Origin: Mycolicibacterium sp. J2
Lineage (GTDB): Bacteria; Actinomycetota; Actinomycetes; Mycobacteriales; Mycobacteriaceae
Direction of reading: 5' to 3'
DNA: 64,000 nucleotides
NCBI RefSeq assembly: GCF_026240945.1
Contig: NZ_JAPFPY010000007.1
Location: forward strand, 1-64,000
The translations under genes and the position numbers were made by a program. The first letter of the stretch is position 1. Each line of letters begins with the position of its first letter. The notes under the pieces were generated by a model, which was given only the letters and a program-made list of their open reading frames with translations, was not told the DNA's origin and did not search any database. Below, one piece after another: positions 35,634 to 45,014 of this stretch.

Positions 35634-36905
35634 CTACCCCCGACGAGTGGCCGCGGCCGGCGCCAGGAACGCTTGCAGGGCCGCCGAGTAGGTGGCGACG
35701 TCGGCCGCGCCCATCACCTCCCTGGCCGAGTGCATGGCCAACTGCGCCGCCCCCACGTCGACGGTGGGGATACCGGTACGCGCCGAGGTCATCGGCCCGA
35801 TCGTCGACCCGCACGGCAGGTCGGCTCGGTGCTCGTAGCGTTGCAGCGGCACCCCGGCTTGCCGGCACGCCAGCGCGAACGCCGCCGCGGTCCGACCGTC
35901 CGTGGCGTACCGCAGGTTGGGCTGCACCTTGAGTACCGGGCCGGCGTTGACGGCGATGAGGTGACCGGGTTCGTGCCGGTCCGGGTAGTTCGGGTGGGTG
36001 GCGTGGGCCATGTCGCCGGAGGCCACCATCGACTCGGCGCAGCGACGCAGGAAGTGCTCCCGACCGTGACCCGCCGCCAGCACGATGCGCTCCAGCACCG
36101 TCGGCAGCAGTTCGGACTGCGCGCCGTGATCGGATTGCGAACCGACCTCCTCATGGTCGAACAGCGCGAGCACCGGGACGTGACTGTGCGGCTCGACGGC
36201 GAGCAGCGCCTCCAGCCCGGCATAACAGGTCACCTGGTTGTCCAGCCGAGGGGCGCTGACGAACTCCTGTCCGGCGCCGGTGATCGCCGACGGCGAGAGG
36301 TCGTGGGTCATCAGGTCGAAGCCCAGCACCTCGGACTCGCGCACACCGGCCCGTTCGGCGACGAACCCGATGAACGACCGCTGCTCGCCCACCCCCCAGA
36401 TGGCATTGACGTGCCGCTGCGGATCGGGGCTGACGCCCTTACGGTCGTCGGACAGATGGATGGCCAATTGCGGCACCCGCAGGATCGGGTCGTCGATGCG
36501 CACCAGCCGATGTGTCAGCTGCCCACCCACCTCCACCGACAGCCGGCCGCTGATGCCGAGGTCGCGGTCCAACCACGAGTTCAGCCACGCGCCACCGTAG
36601 GGCTCCAACGCCACCACCTGCCAACCCGCGACCATCCGGTCGGGGTGCTGTTTGACCCGCAGGTTGGGACTGTCGGTGTGACCGCCGACGATCCGGAACG
36701 GGACGTCGCCGGGTGTCGAATCCCAGGCGACCAACGAGCCGGCCCGCACCGTGAAGAACTTGCCGCCGGTGTCGGGCCAGGCCTGCGATTCGGACAGTTC
36801 GGTATAGCCGGCGGCCTCCAGCAGTCGCGCGGCCGTCGCACACACATGGAACGGGGACGGCGACGCGTCGATGAACTCACACAGGCTTTGGGGGCTAGCA
36901 GGCAT
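35634..36905 (-). CDS. pepC: M18 family aminopeptidase
   Basis: 423 residues, a dinuclear zinc aminopeptidase of the aspartyl aminopeptidase family (Rv0800, annotated pepC). Metal ligands appear in [18 protein letters not shown], and the C-terminal [13 protein letters not shown]. The DHEE pair supplies the bridging Asp and general-base Glu. ATG 36905 ([20 protein letters not shown]) matches the family start; the frame stays open to 37766 but that is antisense to the peroxidase gene. Divergent from the DyP gene by 51 bp. Confidence 0.93.
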   Translation of the reverse strand: MPASPQSLCEFIDASPSPFHVCATAARLLEAAGYTELSESQAWPDTGGKFFTVRAGSLVAWDSTPGDVPFRIVGGHTDSPNLRVKQHPDRMVAGWQVVALEPYGGAWLNSWLDRDLGISGRLSVEVGGQLTHRLVRIDDPILRVPQLAIHLSDDRKGVSPDPQRHVNAIWGVGEQRSFIGFVAERAGVRESEVLGFDLMTHDLSPSAITGAGQEFVSAPRLDNQVTCYAGLEALLAVEPHSHVPVLALFDHEEVGSQSDHGAQSELLPTVLERIVLAAGHGREHFLRRCAESMVASGDMAHATHPNYPDRHEPGHLIAVNAGPVLKVQPNLRYATDGRTAAAFALACRQAGVPLQRYEHRADLPCGSTIGPMTSARTGIPTVDVGAAQLAMHSAREVMGAADVATYSAALQAFLAPAAATRRG

Positions 36906-36943
36906 CTTTTCATCTTGACCGGTGCGACGACGTCCGGCCGCGC

Positions 36944-36949
36944 TAGGGT
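36944..36949 (+). promoter_or_regulatory. -10 hexamer of the DyP-encapsulin operon
   Basis: TAGGGT is 7 bp before the GTG at 36957, so the mRNA likely begins on the start codon. No ribosome site is present. The encapsulin gene is then reached by translational coupling. Confidence 0.5.
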
Positions 36950-36956
36950 CTGCGAT

Positions 36957-37988
36957 GTGTCCGATCTTGTTCCGCAGGCGGTGCTCGCGCCACTGACCCC
37001 GGCCGCCATCTTCATGGTCGCCACCATCGACGACGGCGGCGAGCAGACCGTGCACGACGCCCTCGGCGACATCTCGGGACTGGTCCGCGCCATAGGGTTT
37101 CGCGATCCGACCAAGCACCTGTCGGTGATCACGTCGATCGGCTCCGACGCCTGGGACCGGTTGTTCAGTGGGCCCCGCCCGGCCGAGTTGCACCCCTTCG
37201 TCGCGTTGGAGGGGCCGCGGCACCGCGCCCCGTCGACACCGGGTGATCTGTTGTTCCACATCAGGGCCGAATCGCTGGACGTCTGTTTCGAGTTGGCGGG
37301 CAAGATCGTCGCCGCGATGGACGGCGCCATCACCATCGTCGACGAGGTGCACGGCTTCAAGTTCTTCGACAACCGCGACCTCCTGGGATTCGTGGACGGC
37401 ACGGAGAACCCGGGCGGCCCGGTCGCCGTCAGCGCCAGCCAGATCGGCGACGAGGATCCTGATTTCGCCGGCGGCTGCTACGTGCACGTCCAGCGCTACC
37501 TGCACGACATGTCGGCATGGAACGCGCTGTCCGTCGAAGAGCAGGAACGGGTGATCGGCCGCACCAAACTCGACGACATCGAACTCGACGACGCGGTGAA
37601 GCCGGCGAATTCGCATGTGGCGCTGAACGTCATCACCGACGATCAGGGCAACGAATTGAAGATCCTGCGGCACAACATGCCGTTCGGCGAGATCGGCAAG
37701 GGCGAGTTCGGGACTTACTACATCGGGTATTCGCGCACCGCCGCGGTCACCGAACGGATGCTGCACAACATGTTCATCGGCGATCCGCCCGGCAACACCG
37801 ATCGGATTCTGGATTTCTCCACCGCGGTGACCGGTTGCCTGTTCTTCACCCCGACGGCCGATTTCCTCGACGACCCGCCACCCATGCCCGGGGCGGCCGA
37901 ACCCGCCCCCGCAGCAGTCACCGTCACCAGCACGCCCACCTACTCCGGTTCACTGTCGATCGGCAGCCTGAAAGGACAACCTCAATGA
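36957..37988 (+). CDS. encapsulated dye-decolorizing peroxidase (DyP)
   Basis: 343 residues. A haem peroxidase with the DyP signature GFVDGTENP (distal Asp147), proximal His220 (PANSHVAL) and distal Arg238 (LRHNMPF). The C-terminus after a Pro/Ala linker reads [14 protein letters not shown], the known encapsulin cargo-loading peptide type (SLxIGSLK). The enzyme is therefore packed inside the encapsulin shell encoded next, as for Rv0799c/Cfp29. GTG 36957 preceded by a -10 with leaderless spacing. ATGA overlap with encapsulin. Confidence 0.96.
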   Translation: MSDLVPQAVLAPLTPAAIFMVATIDDGGEQTVHDALGDISGLVRAIGFRDPTKHLSVITSIGSDAWDRLFSGPRPAELHPFVALEGPRHRAPSTPGDLLFHIRAESLDVCFELAGKIVAAMDGAITIVDEVHGFKFFDNRDLLGFVDGTENPGGPVAVSASQIGDEDPDFAGGCYVHVQRYLHDMSAWNALSVEEQERVIGRTKLDDIELDDAVKPANSHVALNVITDDQGNELKILRHNMPFGEIGKGEFGTYYIGYSRTAAVTERMLHNMFIGDPPGNTDRILDFSTAVTGCLFFTPTADFLDDPPPMPGAAEPAPAAVTVTSTPTYSGSLSIGSLKGQPQ

Positions 37989-38782
37989 ACAACCTGTACC
38001 GCGAACTGGCGCCGGTCACCGACGAGGCGTGGGCCGAGATCGAGCAGGAGGCCACCCGCACTTTCAAGCGGCATATCGCCGGCCGCCGGGTGGTCGACTG
38101 CACGGGCCCGACCGGTGCCACCACCGCGGCGGTGTCCACCGGCCACCTGCTGGATGTCACCTCCCCCGGGGACGGCGTGATCGCACACCTGCGCGACAGC
38201 CGTCCGCTGGTACGGCTGCGGGTGCCGTTCACCATCACCCGCGACGCCATCGATGACGTGGAGCGCGGCTCGCAGGACTCGGACTGGGATCCGGTCAAGG
38301 ACGCCGCCAAGAAGCTGGCGTTCGCCGAGGACCGGGCGATCTTCGAAGGTTATGCCGAGGCCAACATCCAGGGCATCCGCGCCGCCAGCTCCAACCCCGG
38401 CCTGGCGCTGCCCGAGGATCCACGCGGCTACCCCGACGTGATCGCCCAGGCCCTGTCGGAGCTGCGGCTGGCCGGTGTCGACGGCCCCTACTCCGTGCTG
38501 CTGTCGGCCGACGCGTACACCAAGGTCAGCGAGACCACCGAACACGGCTACCCGCTGCGCGAGCACCTCAACAGGGTGGTCGACGGGGACATCATCTGGG
38601 CCCCGGCCATCGACGGTGCCTTCGTGTTGTCCACCCGCGGAGGCGATTTCGATCTGCAGATCGGCACCGACGTGTCGATCGGCTATCTGAGCCACGACGC
38701 CCAGACCGTGCAGTTGTACCTGCAGGAGACGTTCACGTTCCTGAACTACACCGCCGAGGCGTCGGTCGCCCTGAGCGCCTGA
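37985..38782 (+). CDS. encapsulin shell protein (Cfp29 type)
   Basis: 265 residues, the length of M. tuberculosis Cfp29 (Rv0798c). HK97 capsid-like fold: [38 protein letters not shown] at the N-terminus forms the inner surface that binds cargo peptides, and DIIWAPAIDGAFVLSTRGGDFDLQIGTDVSIGY belongs to the A-domain. Sixty subunits build a protein nanocompartment. Start ATG 37985 inside the DyP stop (ATGA), so shell and cargo are co-translated. Confidence 0.97.
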   Translation: MNNLYRELAPVTDEAWAEIEQEATRTFKRHIAGRRVVDCTGPTGATTAAVSTGHLLDVTSPGDGVIAHLRDSRPLVRLRVPFTITRDAIDDVERGSQDSDWDPVKDAAKKLAFAEDRAIFEGYAEANIQGIRAASSNPGLALPEDPRGYPDVIAQALSELRLAGVDGPYSVLLSADAYTKVSETTEHGYPLREHLNRVVDGDIIWAPAIDGAFVLSTRGGDFDLQIGTDVSIGYLSHDAQTVQLYLQETFTFLNYTAEASVALSA

Positions 38783-38795
38783 TCGGCCGGGGCGC

Positions 38796-39644
38796 TCACC
38801 GCTTGTCGTCGCCCTCGGGTTTGAGGTGCCGCCACCAACAGGCGATGTAGATGCTCATGGAGGCGACCAGGGCCACGACCACCCAGAGCACCACGGTGAC
38901 GTCCACCCAGGTTCCCATGGGTGGTGCATCGGGCAACGCGTTGCGCAGCGGCACCACGGCGAACAGCATCGCGGCGAACCACGTCGTCATCGGCGGTTGG
39001 AACTTGCGCTGATTGCGCAGGGTCTGCGTGGCCACCACGACGCCCAGCACGGCGATCGTGATCAGTGCGCCCAGGATGATCGCGGCAAACGCGGCAGTGC
39101 TCGGCGAGCGATGCAAGTCCACCCGGTACACCGCGGGGGCGTCGGACGCACCGCGCGACGGGACGCTGAACATCCAGCCGGGCACCCGGTCGACGAACGA
39201 TGCCCAGGTTCGCTCGGGCGCCCGGTTGGCGCCGCGCAGCACCTCGACGGTGATGGGGCCGGATCGATACCGGTCAAAAGGGTACGCACCGGGGTTGCCC
39301 GCGATGGTGAGCGCAACGGGGAAGACCCCCGGTACGGTGCCCTTGGCCCAGCTGCGCGTGGTCGGCGTGACGGCCGAATGGATTGCGACACTGAGGTCTT
39401 CGGTCAGGCTGTGCGTGACCGGATCGAGTAACCCCGGTCCAGGCGTCACGGTGACGTTGGCAACCATCTCACCCTTAACTGCGTGCACCTCTTCCAGGTC
39501 GAAGACGACCGAGGTGGCGCCGGGCACCGGCTGATCGGCGGGTAGCTCACGGGGGCTACCGAGACCGGTGGCCGCGTACAGGGCGATCGTGGTGACGTAT
39601 GCCGCAATGATGACGAAGACGCCAAGGGCCACACGGACTTTCAT
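38796..39644 (-). CDS. DUF4436 membrane protein
   Basis: 282 residues. One N-terminal membrane helix, a roughly 160-residue exported beta-rich domain (SVVFDLEEVHAVKGEMVANVTVTPGPG... GPITVEV), then three membrane helices (about 185-210, 220-240, 245-268) and a charged tail. Matches the DUF4436 family of actinobacteria, unknown function. Convergent with encapsulin (13 bp). M. tuberculosis has an IS-rich interval at the corresponding place. Confidence 0.83.
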   Translation of the reverse strand: MKVRVALGVFVIIAAYVTTIALYAATGLGSPRELPADQPVPGATSVVFDLEEVHAVKGEMVANVTVTPGPGLLDPVTHSLTEDLSVAIHSAVTPTTRSWAKGTVPGVFPVALTIAGNPGAYPFDRYRSGPITVEVLRGANRAPERTWASFVDRVPGWMFSVPSRGASDAPAVYRVDLHRSPSTAAFAAIILGALITIAVLGVVVATQTLRNQRKFQPPMTTWFAAMLFAVVPLRNALPDAPPMGTWVDVTVVLWVVVALVASMSIYIACWWRHLKPEGDDKR

Positions 39645-39797
39645 AAAGGCCTTTCAGATGAACTCGCACGCCGAATGTCCGGACCGGAAGAGCGGGCGCG
39701 AACATCAGGAGTCTAAGTCCGGGGATACCGAATCCGTCGACTACGGGCGCGAGCGATTCGTCGGAAAACCGAAAACTTTTGGCCATCCACCGCTTTG

Positions 39798-39837
39798 CGG
39801 GCCGGACGGCCCGACTTCACAGGGTGCGGTGCACCGC
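39798..39837 (-). terminator. two hairpins after purQ
   Basis: A 12-bp palindrome gcggtgcaccgc (39826-39837) and a 6-bp stem cgggcc-ggac-ggcccg (39798-39813) follow the purQ stop on its own strand. Reading onward, the transcript reaches an AAAAGTTTTCGGTTTT stretch near 39770. Reasonable terminator for purSQ. The 39645-39797 interval otherwise shows nothing. Confidence 0.45.
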
Positions 39838-39840
39838 GTG

Positions 39841-40530
39841 TCAGGCCGTCAGCACCGCGTCCAGCGCGGAGTAGAACAGGCCGAGGCCGTCGTCAGACGG
39901 TCCGGTGAGCGGCTCGGTGGCGTGTTCGGGGTGCGGCATCAGCCCCACCACCCGACCATCGGCCGAGCTGACCCCGGCGATCCCGCGCATCGACCCGTTG
40001 AGGTTCTCGCGGTAGCGGAACACCACGCGGCCCTCACCCTCGAGTTCGTCGAGCACGGCCTCGGAGGCCACGTACCGGCCCTCGCCCGATTTCAGCGGCA
40101 CCAGCAGGTCGGCGTCCTGCTCGTAACGGGTGGTCCAAGCCGTGGTGTTCGACGCCACCTGCAGCCACACGTCGCGGCAGATGAAGTGCAGCCCGGCGTT
40201 GCGGGTGAGCGCACCCGGCAACAGGCCCGATTCGCACAGCACCTGGAAGCCGTTGCAGATGCCCAGCACCGGCATCCCGCCGCGGGCCGCGTCGACGACG
40301 GAGCGCATCACCGGCGCGAAGCTGGCGATGGCGCCGGCACGCAGGTAGTCGCCGTAGGAGAAGCCGCCGGGCACCACCACCGCGTCGACGCCCTTGAGGT
40401 CGGCGTCGGCATGCCACAGCGCCACGGCCTCACCCCCGGCCAGCCGCACCGCGCGAGCGGCGTCGACATCGTCGAGGGTGCCGGGAAAGGTGATCACACC
40501 TACTTTCGCACCGCCGGAAGAGGCGCTCAC
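39841..40530 (-). CDS. purQ: FGAM synthase glutaminase subunit PurQ
   Basis: 229 residues, class I glutamine amidotransferase that feeds ammonia to PurL. Nucleophile Cys in [10 protein letters not shown], catalytic His in [11 protein letters not shown], and [18 protein letters not shown] near the oxyanion loop. GTG start overlaps the purS stop (GTGA). Rv0788 position. Confidence 0.96.
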   Translation of the reverse strand: MSASSGGAKVGVITFPGTLDDVDAARAVRLAGGEAVALWHADADLKGVDAVVVPGGFSYGDYLRAGAIASFAPVMRSVVDAARGGMPVLGICNGFQVLCESGLLPGALTRNAGLHFICRDVWLQVASNTTAWTTRYEQDADLLVPLKSGEGRYVASEAVLDELEGEGRVVFRYRENLNGSMRGIAGVSSADGRVVGLMPHPEHATEPLTGPSDDGLGLFYSALDAVLTA

Positions 40531-40766
40531 GCCTGCTCCCGGCTCACGACGAAGTCCTCGATGACCGTGTTGGCCAGCAACGACTCGGCGATCTCGGCCA
40601 GCGCCGCGTCGGACACCGAGTCGTCGACCTCGAGCTCGAACCGCTTGCCTTGCCGGACGTCGGAGACACCGCCATGTCCGAGCCGTCCCAACGCGCCGAC
40701 GATCGCCTGCCCCTGCGGGTCGAGGATCTCGGCCTTGGGCATCACGTGCACTACGACGCGGGCCAC
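40527..40766 (-). CDS. purS: FGAM synthase subunit PurS
   Basis: 79 residues, the small subunit bridging PurL and Pur[38 protein letters not shown] and the C-terminal [13 protein letters not shown] 40766 has AAGGAG upstream at proper distance; a longer frame to 40856 would overlap the divergent metallo-hydrolase. First gene of purS-purQ. Confidence 0.94.
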   Translation of the reverse strand: MARVVVHVMPKAEILDPQGQAIVGALGRLGHGGVSDVRQGKRFELEVDDSVSDAALAEIAESLLANTVIEDFVVSREQA

Positions 40767-40845
40767 GGGTACTCCTTCACGAGCGCTGAATGTGGTCTTG
40801 ATCGGCTGTAACTCTACCGACGTGAATACAAGCCACAATGGAGCC

Positions 40846-41499
40846 ATGCAACTCACGCACTTCGGTCACTCCTGCCTGCTGGCCAGCTTCGGCAACGGCG
40901 CCGAAGGCGAGACGACGGTGCTCTTCGATCCCGGCACCTTCTCGCACGGCTTCGAGGGCATCACCGGCCTGGACGCGATCCTGATCACCCATCAGCATCC
41001 CGACCATGCCGACACCGCCCGGCTACCCGCCCTGGTGGAGGCGAATCCGCAGGCCACGCTATACGCCGATCCGCAGACCGCGGCACAGCTGGGCGCGCCG
41101 TGGACGGCCGTGCATGCGGGGGACACCTTCACCGTCGGCCACCTGACGGTGCGCGGCGTGGGCGGCACGCACGCCACCATCCACCCCGACATCCCGGTGA
41201 TCGACAACACGTCGTACCTGATCGGCGACGGCGACCACCCGGCCCGGTTCATGCATCCGGGCGATGCGCTGTTCGTCCCCGGTGAGCCGGTCGACGTGTT
41301 GGCCACCCCGGCCGCGGCGCCGTGGATGAAGATCGCCGAGGCCGTCGACTACCTGCGCGCCGTGGCGCCGGCCCGGGCCGTGCCCATCCACCAGGCCATC
41401 ATCGAGCCGGCTGCGCGGGGGATCTACTACAGCCGGTTGTCGGAGATGACCGACACCGACTTCCAGGTGCTCGACCCGGAGAACGGAACGCCGTTCTGA
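40846..41499 (+). CDS. metallo-beta-lactamase-fold hydrolase
   Basis: 217 residues. THQHPDHAD is the HxHxDH zinc motif, preceded by MQLTHFGHSCLL and DPG. Further His ligands are in MHPGD and the C-terminal PIHQAII. This is the UlaG-like branch of the MBL superfamily; substrate unknown. ATG 40846 follows a GGAG; a GTG at 40822 would add eight residues. Rv0786c position. Divergent from purS by 79 bp. Confidence 0.88.
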   Translation: MQLTHFGHSCLLASFGNGAEGETTVLFDPGTFSHGFEGITGLDAILITHQHPDHADTARLPALVEANPQATLYADPQTAAQLGAPWTAVHAGDTFTVGHLTVRGVGGTHATIHPDIPVIDNTSYLIGDGDHPARFMHPGDALFVPGEPVDVLATPAAAPWMKIAEAVDYLRAVAPARAVPIHQAIIEPAARGIYYSRLSEMTDTDFQVLDPENGTPF

Positions 41500-42140
41500 A
41501 CGGGCACGCACTGCTGCGCTGGTGTCCACCCATCGCCATCGTGGCCATGGTGGCGCTCGGGCTGCTGGTCGGACCCGGCAACACCGCGTTCGACAGCACC
41601 GCGCTGACCGTGCTGCACGCGATCTTCGGCCGCGACCCGATCTGGATGCTCTACCTCACCTGGGGTGTGGCGATGGTCGTGCTGCTGGGCATCGCGGTAC
41701 TGGTGGCGCTGTGGCGTCGACGGTGGCGGGTCGCGGTGGTGGTGGCCCTGTGCCCGGCCGTGGCGCTGATCGGATCGCGGGTGCTCAAGAAGCTGTTCGG
41801 CCGGACCAAGGGCGACGGCACCTCATGGGCCTACGCCTATCCAAGTGGGCACACCACCGTCGTCACCACCGTCACCGCGATGCTGGTGCTGGCCACCGGC
41901 TATGCGCTGTGGCGGGTGGCGCTGGCCGTGGTGGTCAGCGTGATCGGCGGGCTCGGCATGGCCGCGACCGACCTGCACTATCTGACCGATATCTTCGGTG
42001 GCTGGCTGTGGGCCACCGCGATGGTATGCCTGGCGGTGCTCGCGGCCGGGCCTCAGGCGGTGTCCCGGGCGGCAGCGCGACCCGCGGCCCTGCCGGAGAA
42101 CACACAGCCGCCCAGGAAGGTGCCCTCCAGCGAGCGGTAG
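41496..42140 (+). CDS. PAP2-type membrane phosphatase, start uncertain
   Basis: About 214 residues with five or six membrane helices and the acid-phosphatase motifs KKLFGRTK...(KxxxxxxRP-like), YPSGHTT and LHYLTDIFGG (SRxxxxxHxxxD form). Members dephosphorylate lipid pyrophosphates or phosphatidate on the outer face. No ATG, GTG or TTG fits the full first helix: CTG at 41496 overlaps the preceding stop (CTGA), whereas the first ordinary start, GTG 41541, trims helix 1. The 3' end overlaps the convergent flavoprotein gene by 88 bp. Confidence 0.78.
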   Translation: MNGHALLRWCPPIAIVAMVALGLLVGPGNTAFDSTALTVLHAIFGRDPIWMLYLTWGVAMVVLLGIAVLVALWRRRWRVAVVVALCPAVALIGSRVLKKLFGRTKGDGTSWAYAYPSGHTTVVTTVTAMLVLATGYALWRVALAVVVSVIGGLGMAATDLHYLTDIFGGWLWATAMVCLAVLAAGPQAVSRAAARPAALPENTQPPRKVPSSER

Positions 42141-43693
42141 CCGTGCACGCCGCCGCCGCCGAATCCGGCGGCCTCCCCGGCCGCATACAGTCCGTCGAAG
42201 GTGCCGCCGCCGGCCGTGAGCACCCGGGATTCCAGGTCGGTGTGTAAGCCGCCCAACGACTTCCGGGTCAGGATATGGAGTTTGACGGCGATCAACGGGC
42301 CGGCCTTGGGATCAGTCAGCCGGTGCGGCGCGACGACCCGGGCCACCCGCTCGGCCAGGTAGCCGCGCGCCCCGCGGATCGCGGTGATCTGCCCGTCCTT
42401 GGTGAAGCGGTTCACCACCTCGCGGTCGCGCGCGGTCACCTCGGCCTCCACCGCGGCGTAGTCCAGGGGTACCACGCCGGCGACGCCGTTCATCGCGGTC
42501 ACCAGCTCTCGCAAGGAGTTTGCCGTCACGAAGTCCGGGCCGCGGTCCACGAAGGCGCGTACCGGGGCGGGGCCGCCGTCACGGCCGCGGGTCAATACCG
42601 CGCGCACGCTGCGCTCGGTCAGGTCCGGGTTCTGCTCCTGCCCGGAGAGACCGAACTCCTTGGCGATGATGCGGGCGTTGAGCACGAACCAGGTGTAGTC
42701 GTGGCCGGTGGTGGCGATGTACTCCAGGGTGCCCAGGGTGTCGAAGCCCGGGTAGAGCGGCACCGGCAGGCGTTTCCCGGTGGCGTCCAGCCACAGCGAC
42801 GACGGGCCGGGCAGGATCCGGATGCCGTGATTGGGCCAAACCGGGTCGTAATTGGTGATGCCCTCGGTGTAATGCCACATCCGGTCGGCGTTGATGACCT
42901 GCGCTCCTGCGGCCTCGGCGATCCCGATCATCCGCCCGTCGACATGTTCGGGCACCCCGGACAGCATGGTCGCCGGTGGCGTGCCCATCCGGGCCGGCCA
43001 GTTCTTACGCACCAAATCATGGTTGCCGCCGATACCACCACTGGCCACGATGACGGCCTGTGCCCGGAATTCGAACTCGCCCACGGTGTTCCGTGATGAT
43101 GCGACGCCGCGTTCGGCGGTCGACGGTTCCAGCACCGCCCCGCGCACGCCGACGGCGGCACCGTTTTCCACGATGAGTTCGTCGACGCGGTGCCGATGGG
43201 CGAACCGGACGGCGGAGTGGCCCAGCAGGCGGCGGGCGAAGATGTCGACCAGCGCCGGCCCGGTCCCCCAGGTGATGTGGAACCGCGGCACCGAATTGCC
43301 GTGTCCGCGCGCGTCGTAGCCGCCCCGCTCGGCCCAGCCGACCAGTGCGAAGGTCTGTAGCCCACGGGCGCGCAGCCAGGCGCGCTTCTCGCCGGCGGCG
43401 AAATCGACATAAGCATGCGCCCATTGTTTGGGCCAGTGGTCCTCGGGCCGGTCGAAACCTGCGGAACCGAGCCAGTCCTGCAGGGCCAGTTCGTGGCTGT
43501 CCCGGATACCGAGCCGGCGCTGCTCGGGACTGTCGACGAAGAACAGCCCGCCGAACGACCAGAACGCCTGACCGCCGATGTTGGCGGCGTTCTCCTGGTC
43601 GACGATCAGGACGCGGCGGCCGCGCTCGATCAGCTCACAGGCGGCGACCAACCCGGCCAGTCCCGCCCCCACCACGATGACGTCGACATCCAT
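42053..43693 (-). CDS. FAD-binding dehydrogenase (KstD/succinate DH-like)
   Basis: 546 residues. N-terminal FAD motif VIVVGAGLAGLVAACELIERGRRVLIVD; FAD-binding_2 family features (GGQAFWSFGGLFFVDSP, AVIVASGGIGGN) and a C-terminal LGGLHTDLESRVLTAGG...GLYAAGEAAGFGGGGVHGYRSLEGTFLGGCVFSGRAAG, as in ketosteroid dehydrogenases and fumarate reductases. Substrate unknown; corresponds to Rv0785. ATG 43693 is preferred to ATG 43702. Its last 88 bp overlap the convergent PAP2 gene. Confidence 0.88.
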   Translation of the reverse strand: MDVDVIVVGAGLAGLVAACELIERGRRVLIVDQENAANIGGQAFWSFGGLFFVDSPEQRRLGIRDSHELALQDWLGSAGFDRPEDHWPKQWAHAYVDFAAGEKRAWLRARGLQTFALVGWAERGGYDARGHGNSVPRFHITWGTGPALVDIFARRLLGHSAVRFAHRHRVDELIVENGAAVGVRGAVLEPSTAERGVASSRNTVGEFEFRAQAVIVASGGIGGNHDLVRKNWPARMGTPPATMLSGVPEHVDGRMIGIAEAAGAQVINADRMWHYTEGITNYDPVWPNHGIRILPGPSSLWLDATGKRLPVPLYPGFDTLGTLEYIATTGHDYTWFVLNARIIAKEFGLSGQEQNPDLTERSVRAVLTRGRDGGPAPVRAFVDRGPDFVTANSLRELVTAMNGVAGVVPLDYAAVEAEVTARDREVVNRFTKDGQITAIRGARGYLAERVARVVAPHRLTDPKAGPLIAVKLHILTRKSLGGLHTDLESRVLTAGGGTFDGLYAAGEAAGFGGGGVHGYRSLEGTFLGGCVFSGRAAGRAAARDTA

Positions 43694-43723
43694 GCCGCCC
43701 ACGTTATCCCGAAGGGCTCGGTG

Positions 43724-44434
43724 TCAGGCGGCATCCGGCTTCGTGATGGCGGCCGGCACCGCCCAGCGGTACAGCGACGGCAGGCAGCGGTGCATGAGCG
43801 CCAGGTCGACCGCATCGAGGATCGCCCGACGGGTCCCGTCGCTGGACAGCTGGCGGGCCGACAACGCCAGCCGGACCGTTCCGCCGCGCCGCGCGCTGCG
43901 ATCGGCCGAGAGCACCAGCGTCCGGCACCACCACGGCTCGGTGAGAAACCCCTCGCCGATGCCGAGCACCCGGGCCCGCACGGTGGTGTCCCGCACCAGA
44001 TCGGTGATGCCGGACAGGCCGACGAGCAAGCGGAACCCGTTGCGCGGCAGCGCGGTGATCGTTCCCTGCGAGACGTTCCAGCCGGGTGCGGCGAACAGTC
44101 GGGTGCGCAGGCCCAGGTGCTCGAGCACGCGATCAGCACCCATCAACCGCAGGTTCGCCTCGTGCGCGGGCAGCACCGCGAACTCACCGCGGCGGGTCTT
44201 GGTGGCGGCCTCGTCGAAACCGTGCAGGACGATCGCGTCACCGCTGGCGCGACGCTGGGTGAGCCAGTCGACGGTCTCGCGATCATTCTCCAGCCGGTAG
44301 TCGCCTTTGAGGCGCGGCGCGACCATCAACGACAGCGGCACGCCGCGGGCGTCCAGTTCGGTGCAGAACGCCGCCGTCTCGGTCAGGGTGCGATCCCTGA
44401 TGCCCGATAGGGAGACGATCAGTTCTCCTGCCAC
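43724..44434 (-). CDS. DUF2334 polysaccharide-deacetylase-like protein
   Basis: 236 residues. ELIVSLSGIRDRTL, VPLSLMVAPRLKGDYRLENDRETVDWLTQRRASGDAIVLHGFDE and LFAAPGWNVSQGT follow the DUF2334 (NodB-like) pattern: an H-G-x-D/E motif and a catalytic-looking A-P-x-W strand. Probably acts on a carbohydrate; not certain. Rv0784 position. No signal peptide. GTG start; 30 bp downstream of the flavoprotein start. Confidence 0.83.
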   Translation of the reverse strand: MAGELIVSLSGIRDRTLTETAAFCTELDARGVPLSLMVAPRLKGDYRLENDRETVDWLTQRRASGDAIVLHGFDEAATKTRRGEFAVLPAHEANLRLMGADRVLEHLGLRTRLFAAPGWNVSQGTITALPRNGFRLLVGLSGITDLVRDTTVRARVLGIGEGFLTEPWWCRTLVLSADRSARRGGTVRLALSARQLSSDGTRRAILDAVDLALMHRCLPSLYRWAVPAAITKPDAA

Positions 44435-44505
44435 CCGCCCAGTGTGGCAACGTCAGGTGTCGCGACGGTTGCGAACACCCGCACGGAAGTTGACTTTTGG
44501 GACAG

Positions 44506-45003
44506 TTATCCGGCCAGTACCGCTTCGATGGCCGCGATCACCTCGGGCGCGTCCGGTTCGGTGCGCGGCCGGAACCGGTTCACCACCGTGCCGTCCGGTG
44601 CGACCAGGAACTTCTCGAAGTTCCACTGGATGTCCCCGGCCGCACCGTCGGCGTCGGGGGTTTTGGTCAGTTCGGCGTAGAGGGGGTGCCGGTCGGCGCC
44701 GTTGACGTCGGTTTTGGCCAGCAGCGGGAACGTGACGCCATAGGTGGTCGAGCAGAACGTCTGGATCTCTTCGGCGGTGCCCGGTTCCTGGCCCATGAAC
44801 TGGTTACAGGGCACGCCGACGACGGTGAGACCACGCTCGCCGTAAGTCTGGGCCAGGCGTTCCAGCGCGCCGTACTGCGGGGTGAGACCACACTGGGAGG
44901 CGACGTTGACGACCAGCGTTGCGCCACTGGACAAGTGGGCCAGCGTGGTGGGCGTGCCGGACAGGGTGGTCAGCGGAAGGTCTTTGATATGTCCTGAGCT
45001 CAC
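44506..45003 (-). CDS. glutathione peroxidase-family thiol peroxidase
   Basis: 165 residues, thioredoxin-fold GPx. Catalytic Cys38 in NVASQCGLTPQY, second motif GVPCNQFMGQEPG (resolving-Cys region), and the Trp in IQWNFEKFLV complete the tetrad. A cysteine rather than selenocysteine enzyme; in mycobacteria likely reduced by thioredoxin since glutathione is absent. GTG start 11 bp after the TetR gene, same strand: probably one operon. Confidence 0.9.
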   Translation of the reverse strand: MSSGHIKDLPLTTLSGTPTTLAHLSSGATLVVNVASQCGLTPQYGALERLAQTYGERGLTVVGVPCNQFMGQEPGTAEEIQTFCSTTYGVTFPLLAKTDVNGADRHPLYAELTKTPDADGAAGDIQWNFEKFLVAPDGTVVNRFRPRTEPDAPEVIAAIEAVLAG

Positions 45004-45014
45004 GGCACCCGACG

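Noticed and set aside
35673..36956. Large N-terminal extension of the DyP peroxidase
   Set aside because: It is antisense to the M18 peptidase; the real start is GTG 36957.
39645..39797. Hidden small gene between DUF4436 and purQ
   Set aside because: No frame with a plausible start, ribosome site and composition was seen.
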